From NCBI GenBank assembly GCA_963740945.1, contig CAVUGE010000046.1:1-64000 (forward strand): DNA of 64,000 nucleotides, read 5' to 3'. Position 1 is the first letter of the stretch. Each line of letters starts with the position of its first letter. Below, piece by piece: positions 43,144-52,034 of the stretch. Below the pieces are notes generated by a model, which was not told where the DNA came from, ran no database searches, and was given only the letters and a program-made list of their open reading frames with translations. This DNA comes from CAVQBP01 sp963740945. Lineage in GTDB: Bacteria > Bacteroidota > Ignavibacteria > Ignavibacteriales > Ignavibacteriaceae. A program made the translations under genes and the position numbers.

Positions 43144-43304
43144 CAATTTAGATCAGTCTAAATAATTAGACACTTTTAAAAAATTATTAAAACCTTATCG
43201 TTTTTACATGAAAAGCAATTCTAAAATCAAATTTTATTTTGGCGCATTATTTGATTTAATAAATAATGAAAGTTGATAATATTTTTTAGATAAAAGGTGA
43301 AAAG

Positions 43305-43457
43305 ATGAAGATTAGAATAACCTACAAAATTTCGAATGATCTTATTGGAGAAAAGAATCTGAATATTAAAAAATTTTTAGATTTAATAAGATTATTCTAC
43401 TCAAATGACAATTTAATTAGTTATTTCATCATTAATCCTGAAGAAGAAAAAAGGTAG
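43305..43457 (+). CDS. Small hypothetical protein, 50 residues
   Basis: ATG 43305 is preceded by a reasonable ribosome site (aaaaggtgaaaag) and the frame runs MKIRITYKISNDLIGEKNLN to TAG 43455-43457. Composition is normal (Ile/Lys/Asn/Leu-rich), with no membrane helix. No recognised motif. Real translation is uncertain. Confidence 0.35.
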   Translation: MKIRITYKISNDLIGEKNLNIKKFLDLIRLFYSNDNLISYFIINPEEEKR

Positions 43458-43875
43458 TTTTTACAAAACCTCATACTTCTTCCGGTTAATTTAGTGGGAA
43501 TTATATGATTTATTTTAATATAATAAAAACTAAAAAAAAGATAAGTATAGAAAAACTAGCTCCTGCAATATAAACACCAGATTTACCTCCTTCTGTGTAT
43601 ACCCATCCGATTATTAAAAAGTCCTAACGTTTGACATAATATTAAAACAATTCAGTTTAACGACATAAAAGTCGCCGACCGGCACCAAATAGTCAACGAT
43701 TATAAAGAAAATCAGACATCGAAGTGACTATTATCCGTGAGTTTATTCTTTTAATTTTTGGAGAAAGATACCGGCTGATAAATGAAAAATAACTTGTAAA
43801 AAAAACGGTTGATGTATCAATCTTTTTTTATCAAATTTTCATTTACAAATTTTATAATTAAAACAAATTGATATT
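43458..43875. other. Gene-poor stretch upstream of ada, with a membrane-protein-like relic
   Basis: The minus strand at 43510-43626 reads IIGWVYTEGGKSGVYIAGAS and FSILIFFLVFIILK to a stop. It is open on its 5' side only back to another stop at about 43626, so it resembles the tail of a lost membrane protein. The remaining 250 bases are AT-rich and should contain the ada promoter; no Ada-box-like A-box was found by eye. Confidence 0.35.
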
Positions 43876-44937
43876 ATGATTACTCAAAATATTTTACCCG
43901 ATAGTTCTGTAATGTACAGAGCCTTAATGGAAAGGGACAGCACTTTTGAAGGAACTTTCTTTGTGGGAGTAAAAACAACCGGAATATTTTGCCGTCCCAC
44001 CTGCAGGGCTAAGAAACCTAAAGAAGAAAATGTGGAATTTTTCCCTTCTGTAAAAGATGCTTTATCTTATGGATACAGACCGTGTAAGTTGTGTAATCCG
44101 TTAGAATATAAAGGGGAAATGCCTGAATGGTTGAAACCGTTACTCAATGAAATTAATAGCAATCCCTCATTGAGAATCAAAGATACCGATCTATTAAAAA
44201 AAGGAATAAATCCTTATAGAGTTAGAAGATGGTTTAAGGAAAACCTGCAAATGACATTTCAGGCCTATTTGAGGACATTAAGAATTAACGGGGCTTTCGG
44301 CAGAATTAAATTCGGAGAAGAAAAGGTAATTGAAGCAGCTTTTTCCTCAGAATATGAATCATTAAGCGGATTTAACTCCACTTTTAAAAAAACCACCGGC
44401 TTTACTCCGGTAGAAAGCAAACAGAAAAGTTTAATCCAAATTACCAGGATTTTAACGCCACTTGGTCCTATGCTTGCAGGTGCGATAAATAATAAAATTT
44501 GTCTGCTTGAATTTACAGACAGAAGAATGCTGGAAACTCAATTAAAAAGAATTAAGAAGATATTTAATACTGAATTAGTTCCCGGAAATGATTCCTTCTT
44601 TTCGGAACTTAATAAACAACTTGAAGAATATTTTCAAGGCGAAAGGAAAGATTTTAATATCCCTTTATCTTTTGAAGGAACTCCATTTCAAATGAAGGTC
44701 TGGAATGAGCTATTAAAAATTCCTTATGGAACAACTGTAAGCTATAAGACTCAAGCAATAAATATCGGCAATCCAAAAGCTGTAAGGGCTGTGGGGAAGG
44801 CTAATGGAGATAATAGAATTTCGATTATTATCCCCTGCCATAGAGTAATCGGTTCAAACGGAGAATTGGTAAATTACGGCGGCGGCATCTGGAGAAAACA
44901 GTATTTGATTAATCTGGAAAAGAGAAATTTAAGTTAA
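43876..44937 (+). CDS. ada: Bifunctional Ada: methylphosphotriester sensor/regulator and O6-alkylguanine-DNA alkyltransferase
   Basis: A 353-residue protein. The N-terminal Ada zinc domain has FCRPTCRAKKPK and YRPCKLCNP (four Cys; the first accepts methyl from DNA phosphotriesters). An AraC-type HTH region follows (INPYRVRRWFKENLQMTFQA, ESLSGFNSTFKKTTGFTP). The C-terminal MGMT domain has FQMKVWNELLKIPYGTTVSY, NPKAVRAVGKANGDN and the active-site IIPCHRVIGSNG. It should act as both repair enzyme and activator of its own regulon. No alkA follows; a 98-base palindromic element and a convergent FKBP gene do. Confidence 0.95.
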   Translation: MITQNILPDSSVMYRALMERDSTFEGTFFVGVKTTGIFCRPTCRAKKPKEENVEFFPSVKDALSYGYRPCKLCNPLEYKGEMPEWLKPLLNEINSNPSLRIKDTDLLKKGINPYRVRRWFKENLQMTFQAYLRTLRINGAFGRIKFGEEKVIEAAFSSEYESLSGFNSTFKKTTGFTPVESKQKSLIQITRILTPLGPMLAGAINNKICLLEFTDRRMLETQLKRIKKIFNTELVPGNDSFFSELNKQLEEYFQGERKDFNIPLSFEGTPFQMKVWNELLKIPYGTTVSYKTQAINIGNPKAVRAVGKANGDNRISIIIPCHRVIGSNGELVNYGGGIWRKQYLINLEKRNLS

Positions 44938-44968
44938 TTGATTTCAGTTATGTAGGAGTAGTTATTTA

Positions 44969-45066
44969 AAAGATGACATCTTTATTACTTAAAAATCAGA
45001 TTTTATCTAATTTACTTTTTAGTAAAAAATTAAAAAATGATTTTTCTTTTTAAAGATGTCATCTTT
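44969..45066. repeat. 98-base palindromic element, copy A
   Basis: Ends aaagatgacatcttt and aaagatgtcatcttt are inverted copies; each end is itself a 15-base odd palindrome differing only at the centre base. Between the convergent ada and FKBP genes. The interior is AT-rich and alignable with copies B and D (..aaaaat.ag...tat.t.a..ttac.ttt). It could fold into a hairpin and end both transcripts. Confidence 0.85.
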
Positions 45067-45075
45067 ACATATGTC

Positions 45076-45561
45076 TTAATGGTGATGCCCCCCTGCTCCG
45101 TGGACATGGCCATGAGCCAATTCTTCAGGTGTAGCATCTCTAACGTCCACAAGTTCAACATTAAATTCAAGATTTTTGCCGGCAAGAGGATGGTTGAAAT
45201 CTATAGTCACCTCATTCTCTTCAATTTTATTTACAATAAAAGGCATCTGCTTTCCATCGGGTGAATTAGCTATCATACGCATTCCTTCTTCTAATTTAAT
45301 ATCTTCAGGGAATTCATTTTTATCAACTTGCTGTATAGCTGATTCGTTATATTCTCCATATCCTTCCGCAGCTTCAATTTTGACATCTTTTTTTGTACCT
45401 ATTAACATTTGATTAACTACTGCTTCAAGTTTAGGTAATATCTGGTTATTTCCGCTGATAAATGAAAAAGGCTCCATATTTTCTGTTGATTCCAATATAT
45501 TTCCATCTTCATCTTTTAGGATGAAATTTATAGTTACTACTTTATTTGCATCTAACGCCAT
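45076..45561 (-). CDS. FKBP-type peptidyl-prolyl isomerase, SlyD-like with His-rich tail
   Basis: Prolyl cis-trans isomerase/chaperone. The SlyD layout is seen: FKBP half (VVTINFILKDEDGNILESTE; PFSFISGNNQILPKLEAVV), inserted flap (YGEYNESAIQQVDKNEFPED) and return strand (FNHPLAGKNLEFNVELVDV). The C-terminal HGHVHGAGGHHH should bind Ni2+ or Zn2+. I use ATG 45561, which has aaaaaggagtaattg in front, and not the TTG one codon earlier. About 161 residues. Confidence 0.92.
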   Translation of the reverse strand: MALDANKVVTINFILKDEDGNILESTENMEPFSFISGNNQILPKLEAVVNQMLIGTKKDVKIEAAEGYGEYNESAIQQVDKNEFPEDIKLEEGMRMIANSPDGKQMPFIVNKIEENEVTIDFNHPLAGKNLEFNVELVDVRDATPEELAHGHVHGAGGHHH

Positions 45562-45694
45562 CAATTACTCCTTTTTAATTAATTATATTTTCATTCCATT
45601 ATACTATTTATTTACAAAAAATAAAAATGATTAGATACCTCTACAAGAACGCGGAAGGTCATGACTAAAAATAAGGTTAGGAAGAATATCTCAA

Positions 45695-46648
45695 TTATTG
45701 TGCGACTCTTAATACAATCTTCCCGAGTCCATGGTGAGATTCCATTCTTTCATGCGCCTTCGCTACCTCTTCAATAGGCAGAATTTTATCTATAACAGGT
45801 TTTGCCAATCCTCTTTCAAAAACAGGTCTCATTTCTTCAAGTCTTTTTCTATCTCTCGTAATAAATACACCGTAAAGAGTAATATTATTTCTGTATAATA
45901 ACGTCAAATCACCTTTTGGCGGAAGAATAGAGGCTGCTCTGCCGAAAGGACGAATTCCGGGAAGGCATCTGGATACAATATCATCACCCTGAATATCGAA
46001 TGCAGCATCTACTCCTTTTCCATCCGTTTCCTCAAGAGCAGCTTCAGCAGCATCCTTAGTGTGATAATCGATAGTAATGTCGGCTCCTATTTCGCGGAGA
46101 ATATCATGGTTTTTCGGACTTGCAGTTGCGATTACCTTAGCTCCAGCAGCTTTTGCAAATTGAACGGCAAAAGTACCAACACCACCGGCTGCTCCATGAA
46201 TTAATATAGTTTCTCCGGGACATATTTTTATTCTACGGATTACTGCTTCCCATGCCGTACCACCAGCCAATGGAATTGCAGCGGCTTGTTCGAAAGAAAG
46301 ATTTTTAGGCTTTATTGCAATAATTGAAGCCTCCACAGAATTATATTCTGCATACGTCCCGATCGGATTGTTCTTTAATTTTGGTGTGTAATAAACTTCA
46401 TCACCCGGTTTGAAATCAACAACTCCTTCACCTGTCTCCTCAATAATTCCGGAAGCATCATAACCAAGAATAATTGGAAGATTTGTCTTGCCCAAGTATC
46501 CGCTCGCTCTTATTTTAGCATCCACCGGATTTACACCTGAAGCAATGATTTTTACCAATACCTCATTTACTCCAATTTTTGGTTTATCGACTTCCTTTAA
46601 TTCAAATAAGTCTCTATCTCCGAATTCCGGAAGAATCATTGCACGCAT
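45695..46648 (-). CDS. NADPH:quinone oxidoreductase-like zinc-independent MDR enzyme
   Basis: A 317-residue medium-chain dehydrogenase/reductase. GroES-like N-terminal half: MRAMILPEFGDRDLFELKEV, KIIASGVNPVDAKIRASGY, LGYDASGIIEETGEGV. Rossmann half: ILIHGAAGGVGTFAVQFAKA, AAGAKVIATAS. The substrate-side end is KIVLRVAQ. Catalytic zinc cysteines are absent, as in quinone oxidoreductases. The exact substrate cannot be told. Single gene with copy B of the 98-base element beyond its 5' end. Confidence 0.88.
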   Translation of the reverse strand: MRAMILPEFGDRDLFELKEVDKPKIGVNEVLVKIIASGVNPVDAKIRASGYLGKTNLPIILGYDASGIIEETGEGVVDFKPGDEVYYTPKLKNNPIGTYAEYNSVEASIIAIKPKNLSFEQAAAIPLAGGTAWEAVIRRIKICPGETILIHGAAGGVGTFAVQFAKAAGAKVIATASPKNHDILREIGADITIDYHTKDAAEAALEETDGKGVDAAFDIQGDDIVSRCLPGIRPFGRAASILPPKGDLTLLYRNNITLYGVFITRDRKRLEEMRPVFERGLAKPVIDKILPIEEVAKAHERMESHHGLGKIVLRVAQ

Positions 46649-46722
46649 AATAACTCTCCTTATGAAAAGGTTTAGTATGTAATATAATTATTTATTGAAG
46701 TTAGGCATAAAACGGGTATTTG

Positions 46723-46820
46723 AAAGATGACATCTTTAATTATTAAAAATAAGGCTGTATCTAAACTTACATTTTTATAAAAAATTAAAAATGAATATAC
46801 ATTTTAAAGATGTCATCTTT
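46723..46820. repeat. 98-base palindromic element, copy B
   Basis: Same ends as copy A, exactly 98 bases. Flanked on the left by gtatttg and on the right by ac, both shared with copy D, so the conserved unit is slightly longer than the palindrome ends. It lies between the quinone oxidoreductase promoter side and the cytochrome c 3' end. Confidence 0.85.
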
Positions 46821-46884
46821 ACGTTTTCGTAACTTCATTTAATTATTAATTTATTAAAATATCCAATAAAATTAATATTCATAT

Positions 46885-47403
46885 TTAACGTTTTTCTACA
46901 AAACCTGCAGCCTTGGCTCTTACACCCATAGCTTTATAATCTTCAGGTGTAATAGTTGGAAGGATCTGAACAAATGAAACAATATCCCAAATTTCATCAT
47001 CCGAAGCACGCTCTGCAAACGAAGGCATGGCAGACATTTTAACTCCATTTTTTATTATCCAGAATAACTCGTTTGGTTGCCAATCACTGGCAGTTTTATA
47101 TAACTCAGGCGGTTCTGGATTAAAATCCTTGCCGCTCTCATGTCCGGGAGAGCCATGGCAACCGCACATTCTACTATAATGTGCGTATCCCTTTAATATC
47201 ATAGTTGAATCGGAAAGAGAAGGAATAGCAATACCCTTCGCATGATGCTCAACGGAGTTATCCATAGTCGTAGACAAAATCCACCCTGTTATTCCTTCAT
47301 CTCTGTTCTTCACACTTACATCATAGCTGCCTGAATAAATATATATGATCCCTACTATGACTATAACAATTAAACATAAAATAAAGCCGCCTAATACTTT
47401 CAT
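46885..47403 (-). CDS. Membrane-anchored c-type cytochrome with atypical CXCH heme motif
   Basis: A 172-residue protein with an N-terminal anchor (LGGFILCLIVIVIVGIIYIY) and a single cytochrome c domain facing the periplasm. The heme site is RMCGCHGSPG (Cys80, Cys82, His83), one residue shorter than the normal CXXCH; related proteins as I recall them have an MCxxCHGxPG pattern. The axial-ligand region is normal (MSAMPSFAERASDDEIWDIV). The missing codon is in frame and no base run is there, so a read error is less likely than for the frameshifts. Electron-transfer role assumed; no oxidase or other respiratory gene is adjacent. Confidence 0.82.
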   Translation of the reverse strand: MKVLGGFILCLIVIVIVGIIYIYSGSYDVSVKNRDEGITGWILSTTMDNSVEHHAKGIAIPSLSDSTMILKGYAHYSRMCGCHGSPGHESGKDFNPEPPELYKTASDWQPNELFWIIKNGVKMSAMPSFAERASDDEIWDIVSFVQILPTITPEDYKAMGVRAKAAGFVEKR

Positions 47404-47660
47404 GTTGCTCCTTTTTGTTTTTAAGATATGAAGAAAGAACTTTTTACTTATACTGAGAGTATAACTGATAACATTTACAATTTTTTGTTATTGATGTCAT
47501 CTTTAATATACCATTTCTTTGCATATTTCAGATTGTAAGTTATTGATAACTAAATGATTTAAGAAATTTAAGACTATAATCTTAAATATCTTTATGTTTT
47601 ATTCCAACAATAAAGTTTGAAAAATTTATTAAATTATTATCATAATATTAAAAAATAAAA

Positions 47661-48299
47661 ATGAATTATTTTATTAGTTGTATCATAGGTTATTTACTAG
47701 GGTCATTCCCGACTGCATTTATCATATTAAAAAAATCCAGGGGAATTGATATTACTGCAACCGGCAGCGGGAACGTTGGTGCAATGAATTCATTTGAAAT
47801 TTCGCATTCGAAAATTATTGGAATGTTAGTTTTAATTATTGATGCGCTGAAAGGACTGCTTAGCGTCTATCTGACACTATTAATTTTTCCGGTTGATTTT
47901 ATTTTCCCGGCTCTGGCATTACTATTCGCTGTATTAAGTCATTGTTATAATCCCTGGTTAAAATTTAAAGGAGGAAGAGGACTGGCAACTGCTGCAGGAG
48001 GTGGGATATTATTATTTCCTTTTATGGTAATTGTATGGCTGCTATTATGGTTTACAATTTATTTTGCCAGGAAAGATATATTATTAGCTAATGTCTGGGC
48101 AAACGTTATGACATTAGTAATAATTTTTTTATCAAGCGATATTGCTTTTAAATATTCTTTTCCGAAAGCTGATTCGATCTCATCGCTTCTTCTTTTTTCT
48201 TCTGCTTTATCGTTATTAGTTTTTATTAGACACATAGAACCGTTAAGGGAACTTATCCAGAACAAAAATATTTTATTAAAAGGGAAATCTGATGAATAA
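47661..48299 (+). CDS. plsY: Glycerol-3-phosphate acyltransferase PlsY
   Basis: Transfers acyl from acyl-phosphate to glycerol-3-phosphate, the first step of phospholipid synthesis, in the inner membrane. The three PlsY motifs are visible: IGYLLGSFPTAFIIL (N-terminal helix), TGSGNVGAMNSFEISH (motif 1, where GSxNxGxxN is usual) and LKFKGGRGLATAAGG (motif 2). 212 residues with about five helices. The last 8 bases overlap the HtrA start, so they are coupled. Confidence 0.93.
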   Translation: MNYFISCIIGYLLGSFPTAFIILKKSRGIDITATGSGNVGAMNSFEISHSKIIGMLVLIIDALKGLLSVYLTLLIFPVDFIFPALALLFAVLSHCYNPWLKFKGGRGLATAAGGGILLFPFMVIVWLLLWFTIYFARKDILLANVWANVMTLVIIFLSSDIAFKYSFPKADSISSLLLFSSALSLLVFIRHIEPLRELIQNKNILLKGKSDE

Positions 48300-49470
48300 T
48301 TCAAAAAAAGTAATTTTAATTTTTAGTTTGATTTTAACTGTAATTATTGTATTATTTTTTATTACCCGCTCAACTAAACCAAAGGATTTCTACGAGGCTG
48401 ACAACAATTATTCGGTAGCGGAATACCAAAGCAGAGCTCAGGAAAATGATGAGATTACGAATTCCAGGAAAAATATTATAACAGAAACCGTAAAGAAAGT
48501 AAGTTCGGCTGTAGTAGGAATAAACGTTACGGAAATTAGACAATATGAAAGCCCTTTAGGTTCATTGTTTGATGATCCTTTTTTTAAGCAGTTCTTCGGA
48601 GGGAGAGATTATAATCAGACGGTGAAAGAATTAGGTTCAGGGTTTATTATTTCCCCTGATGGTTATATTGTTACTAACGATCATGTCGCCGGTAATGCTT
48701 CTCAGATAACTGTAACAATGACAAACGGGAAGCAATATAATGCTAAATTGGTTGGTTCGGATAAAGCATCTGATGTTGCCCTTATAAAAGTTGATGCGGA
48801 TAACCTTCCGTATGAGATATTGGGAAATTCAGATGATATAATGATTGGAGAATGGGTAATTGCACTTGGAAATCCTTTCGGTTTGTTTGAGATAAATGAT
48901 AAACCAACTGTTACGGTCGGCGTAGTTAGTTCATCGGGAATGAATCTTCAGCCTATAAATAACAGGTATTATTTGAATATGATTCAAACTGATGCGGCAA
49001 TAAATGGCGGGAACAGCGGCGGCCCTCTGGTTAACAGTAACGGTGAAGTAATTGGTATGAATACTTTGATTTTTACTGCCGGTGGAAATCAAGGAAATAT
49101 TGGATTAGGATTTGCAATACCGATAGATAAAGTAAAAAGAATTGTTAAAGAATTAAAGGAAAACGGAAAGGTTGATAGGGATTTCTCCGTGGGATTACGT
49201 ATTCAATCTATTGATGAAGGGATTGCCAAATATTACGATCTCAGCACTACGAAAGGGGTTATTGTAACTCAAGTAATCCAGGGATCTCCAGCGGATAAAG
49301 CTGGCGTAAAAGCTGGCGATATAATTGTACAGGTGGAAAATTATAAAATTAATGATTCGGAGACGCTGGAAAGTGTCTTCCAGGAATTTCGCGTAGGACA
49401 GACTATCACTTTGAATTTATTAAGAGATGGTAAGAATATATCACGTAAGATGACATTAACCAAACGCTAA
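48292..49470 (+). CDS. HtrA/DegP-family periplasmic serine protease
   Basis: A 392-residue envelope protease/chaperone with an N-terminal hydrophobic anchor (VILIFSLILTVIIVLFFI). Catalytic triad: His in VTNDHVAGNASQ, Asp in KASDVALIKVD, Ser in NGGNSGGPLVNS. A single C-terminal PDZ domain follows (TKGVIVTQVIQGSPADKAGV, KAGDIIVQVEN), so it is closer to DegS-like or single-PDZ HtrA proteins than to two-PDZ DegP. It overlaps plsY by 8 bases. A 98-base palindromic element follows its stop. Confidence 0.93.
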   Translation: MNNSKKVILIFSLILTVIIVLFFITRSTKPKDFYEADNNYSVAEYQSRAQENDEITNSRKNIITETVKKVSSAVVGINVTEIRQYESPLGSLFDDPFFKQFFGGRDYNQTVKELGSGFIISPDGYIVTNDHVAGNASQITVTMTNGKQYNAKLVGSDKASDVALIKVDADNLPYEILGNSDDIMIGEWVIALGNPFGLFEINDKPTVTVGVVSSSGMNLQPINNRYYLNMIQTDAAINGGNSGGPLVNSNGEVIGMNTLIFTAGGNQGNIGLGFAIPIDKVKRIVKELKENGKVDRDFSVGLRIQSIDEGIAKYYDLSTTKGVIVTQVIQGSPADKAGVKAGDIIVQVENYKINDSETLESVFQEFRVGQTITLNLLRDGKNISRKMTLTKR

Positions 49471-49508
49471 AATCAAAATTTAATTTTCGGGTGAAATTAA
49501 ACAGACCT

Positions 49509-49606
49509 AAAGATGACATCTTTAAAAGAAAAAACATTTTCAATATTTATTAAAAAATATTTTCGGATAATACCTTGTTTTTATAAAAGATAAAGATGTC
49601 ATCTTT
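49509..49606. repeat. 98-base palindromic element, copy C (inverted orientation)
   Basis: Ends identical to copy A. The interior aligns with B only when reverse-complemented (ttataaaaacaaggtatt against ttattaaaaataaggctgt), so it sits in the opposite orientation. Between the convergent HtrA and TonB-like genes. Confidence 0.8.
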
Positions 49607-49659
49607 CAAATGCAGAAAATGGTTTTAAATAAGCGTATAGATGGTCATCCATTACTTTT

Positions 49660-50286
49660 TTAATTAAAGATTTTTTTTATTGCATCAATGAGACCGTCAA
49701 TAGGAATCTGCATACCAGGTCCTCCATTCGGATTCATTGCATGTTCGGAACCTTCGGGATAGTTTTCCTTTAAGTATTTATCAAGTTCTTCGTTGATTTT
49801 CTCTTCTAAAGCTAATCTTGAGAATTTTTTTATATTTTTATTCTCTACCAATTCTTTTGCCTGCTGCTGTAAGATATAATGGCTGTATTCCGGGTGACGG
49901 ACTAAAAATGAATCCAGTAATGTAGCGGCAAAATTTAAATTGTGATAGATTGTGTCAAGCTGTACAGTTCCCGTAACCTTTATTCTCTTCTTATTTGAAA
50001 TAGTATCAATTTCAGTTTTTTCTGACTCTTCATTACTTTTCTTATTAATTCCTTCTTTTTTAGCATGTTTTATAGGAATCGAAGGTTTTTCAATCTCCTC
50101 TTCTGTTTTAATCAACGGTTTTGATTCTTCTTGTTTATATTCACTAAAATTTAATATTAAATAGGGAGATTTGGACTCTGAAGTATTTTCAAGTTTAATT
50201 ATTATCAGAATAAAAAGAAAGAATCCATGAATCAGAATTGAAAGTGTTAAAGATATTATTTTATCTTTTTTATAATTTTTATTCAA
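49660..50286 (-). CDS. TonB-like membrane-anchored protein of unknown function
   Basis: A 208-residue protein. The single N-terminal helix (SLTLSILIHGFFLFILIII) carries the S...H pattern typical of TonB anchors that contact ExbB/ExbD. A charged Lys/Glu/Pro-containing linker follows (residues ~45-100), then a short helical region (LDSFLVRHPEYSHYILQQQA). The usual TonB C-terminal beta domain (YP..A...G.V) is absent, so it is not a classical TonB. No exbB/exbD neighbours. Confidence 0.55.
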   Translation of the reverse strand: MNKNYKKDKIISLTLSILIHGFFLFILIIIKLENTSESKSPYLILNFSEYKQEESKPLIKTEEEIEKPSIPIKHAKKEGINKKSNEESEKTEIDTISNKKRIKVTGTVQLDTIYHNLNFAATLLDSFLVRHPEYSHYILQQQAKELVENKNIKKFSRLALEEKINEELDKYLKENYPEGSEHAMNPNGGPGMQIPIDGLIDAIKKIFN

Positions 50287-50717
50287 AATGAAGATGTTAA
50301 TCGTAATATTGTAAAACTATTGTACTAAAAAGGTTAAATTCCGTTTCAAGTTCAATTGAAAAATTAAAGAATGGAGGAAAAGTGAAAAGATTAAATTACA
50401 TCAGTACCAGTATTTGAAAGATGATTTCTTTAATTTTTACAAATAAAGTTGTATTTGGATTTACATTATAATAAAAAAAATTGTAATGGCTTTCCCATTA
50501 AATATGTCATCTTTACAACTGTGTAACTCATAATATTAATATAAAATCTCTAATTTGAGTTAAAGAACATGTTCGGATTTATGGTTGAGATAGAGTTCAT
50601 ATAATGTTAACCTTTTTGAGCAGAGGTATAATGAATTGCATGAAATATAAAAAAAATTCTAAAAAAATATGTATATTGAAATCAAATTTTTTCATTTACA
50701 ATCCCAGATAAATTAAT
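50287..50717. other. 430-base gene-free stretch with palindromic element D
   Basis: Divergent promoter region between the TonB-like gene and purB. It carries copy D of the 98-base element (50417-50514); the rest is AT-rich. No clear promoter consensus or ribosome site seen ahead of purB. Confidence 0.5.
50417..50514. repeat. 98-base palindromic element, copy D (decayed)
   Basis: Left end aaagatgatttcttt and right end aaatatgtcatcttt are mutated, but length (98) and flanks (gtatttg before, ac after) match copy B. The interior shares aaataa(a/g)g.tgtat.t...tttacat. Confidence 0.75.
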
Positions 50718-52019
50718 ATGATTGAAAGATACACACTCCCCGAGATGGGGAAAATCTGGCAGGATGAATTTAAATTTAGTACCTGGCTGGAAATAGAGAT
50801 ACTTGCGTGCGAAGCCCGCAGCGAAATGGGAGAAATCCCTAAAGAAGATGTTGATGCTATAAAAGAAAAAGCAAGTTTTGATATTAAAAGGATTTTGGAA
50901 ATTGAGGAAACCACTAAACATGATGTAATTGCTTTTTTAACGAACGTTGCTGAATCTGTCGGACCTGAATCCAGGCATATTCATTATGGAATGACTTCAT
51001 CGGATATACTTGATACAACTCTTTCTTTCCAGATGAAGACTGCCGGTGAACTCCTCCTGATAAGGCTGAATTCTCTTAAAGATATTTTAAAAATAAGAGC
51101 GCTTGAACATAAAAGAACAATTTGCGTTGGCCGATCTCATGGAGTTCATGCTGAACCAACTACTATGGGATTGAAATTCGCTCTTTGGTTTGAAGAGATT
51201 AAAAGAAATATCACGCGTCTTCAAAATGCAATCAGTACAATAAGCGTTGGCCAGATTTCCGGAGCAGTAGGCACTTTTGAACATCTTTCTCCCAAGGTTG
51301 AAGAATACGTATGTGAAAAAATGGGACTTACACCAGCGCCCGTTTCTACACAAGTGATACAAAGGGATAGACATGCAGAATTTTTATCTGTTCTTGCTAT
51401 TATCGGAGCAACTCTCGAAAAAATTGCAATTGAAATAAGACATCTGCAACGGACAGAAGTTTTGGAAGCTGAAGAATATTTTTCAAAAGGTCAGAAAGGT
51501 TCTTCGGCAATGCCGCATAAAAGAAATCCTATAATTAGTGAAAGAATTACGGGACTAGCTCGTGTTCTAAGAGGCAATTCAATAGCCGCTTTGGAAGATG
51601 TGGCACTCTGGCATGAAAGAGATATTTCACACTCATCGGTTGAGAGAATAATTATACCGGATAGTTGTATAGCATTGGATTACGTTCTAGACTTAATGAT
51701 CAAGCTCACAAAGAATCTGATTATTTACCCTGAAAATATGATTAATAATTTGAATATTACAAGGGGTTTGATATTTTCACAAACTGTGCTGCTTAAACTT
51801 GTCACTAAAGGAATTTCAAGAGAGGATGCTTACAGGCTTGTTCAAACTGCAACAATGGATGTATGGAATGATAAACGCAAAAATTTGAAAGATGAACTAC
51901 TGAAATATCATGATATTAAAAAATACTTGTCTGAAGAAGAAATAAATGAAATCTTTGATTATAAAAAAATGTTGAAGAATGTTGATTACATTTTCTCAAG
52001 AAGTGTTGAAGCAAATTAA
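50718..52019 (+). CDS. purB: Adenylosuccinate lyase
   Basis: Two steps of purine synthesis (SAICAR to AICAR; adenylosuccinate to AMP). 433 residues with the fumarase/aspartase-superfamily signature GSSAMPHKRNPIISERI, the catalytic SRHIHYGMTSSDILDT block, and VGRSHGVHAEPTTMGLKFA. Full length, start MIERYTLPEMGKIWQDEFKF as in other purB products. The next gene begins 15 bases later. Confidence 0.96.
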   Translation: MIERYTLPEMGKIWQDEFKFSTWLEIEILACEARSEMGEIPKEDVDAIKEKASFDIKRILEIEETTKHDVIAFLTNVAESVGPESRHIHYGMTSSDILDTTLSFQMKTAGELLLIRLNSLKDILKIRALEHKRTICVGRSHGVHAEPTTMGLKFALWFEEIKRNITRLQNAISTISVGQISGAVGTFEHLSPKVEEYVCEKMGLTPAPVSTQVIQRDRHAEFLSVLAIIGATLEKIAIEIRHLQRTEVLEAEEYFSKGQKGSSAMPHKRNPIISERITGLARVLRGNSIAALEDVALWHERDISHSSVERIIIPDSCIALDYVLDLMIKLTKNLIIYPENMINNLNITRGLIFSQTVLLKLVTKGISREDAYRLVQTATMDVWNDKRKNLKDELLKYHDIKKYLSEEEINEIFDYKKMLKNVDYIFSRSVEAN

Positions 52020-52034
52020 TTATTGGAGGTTCAA

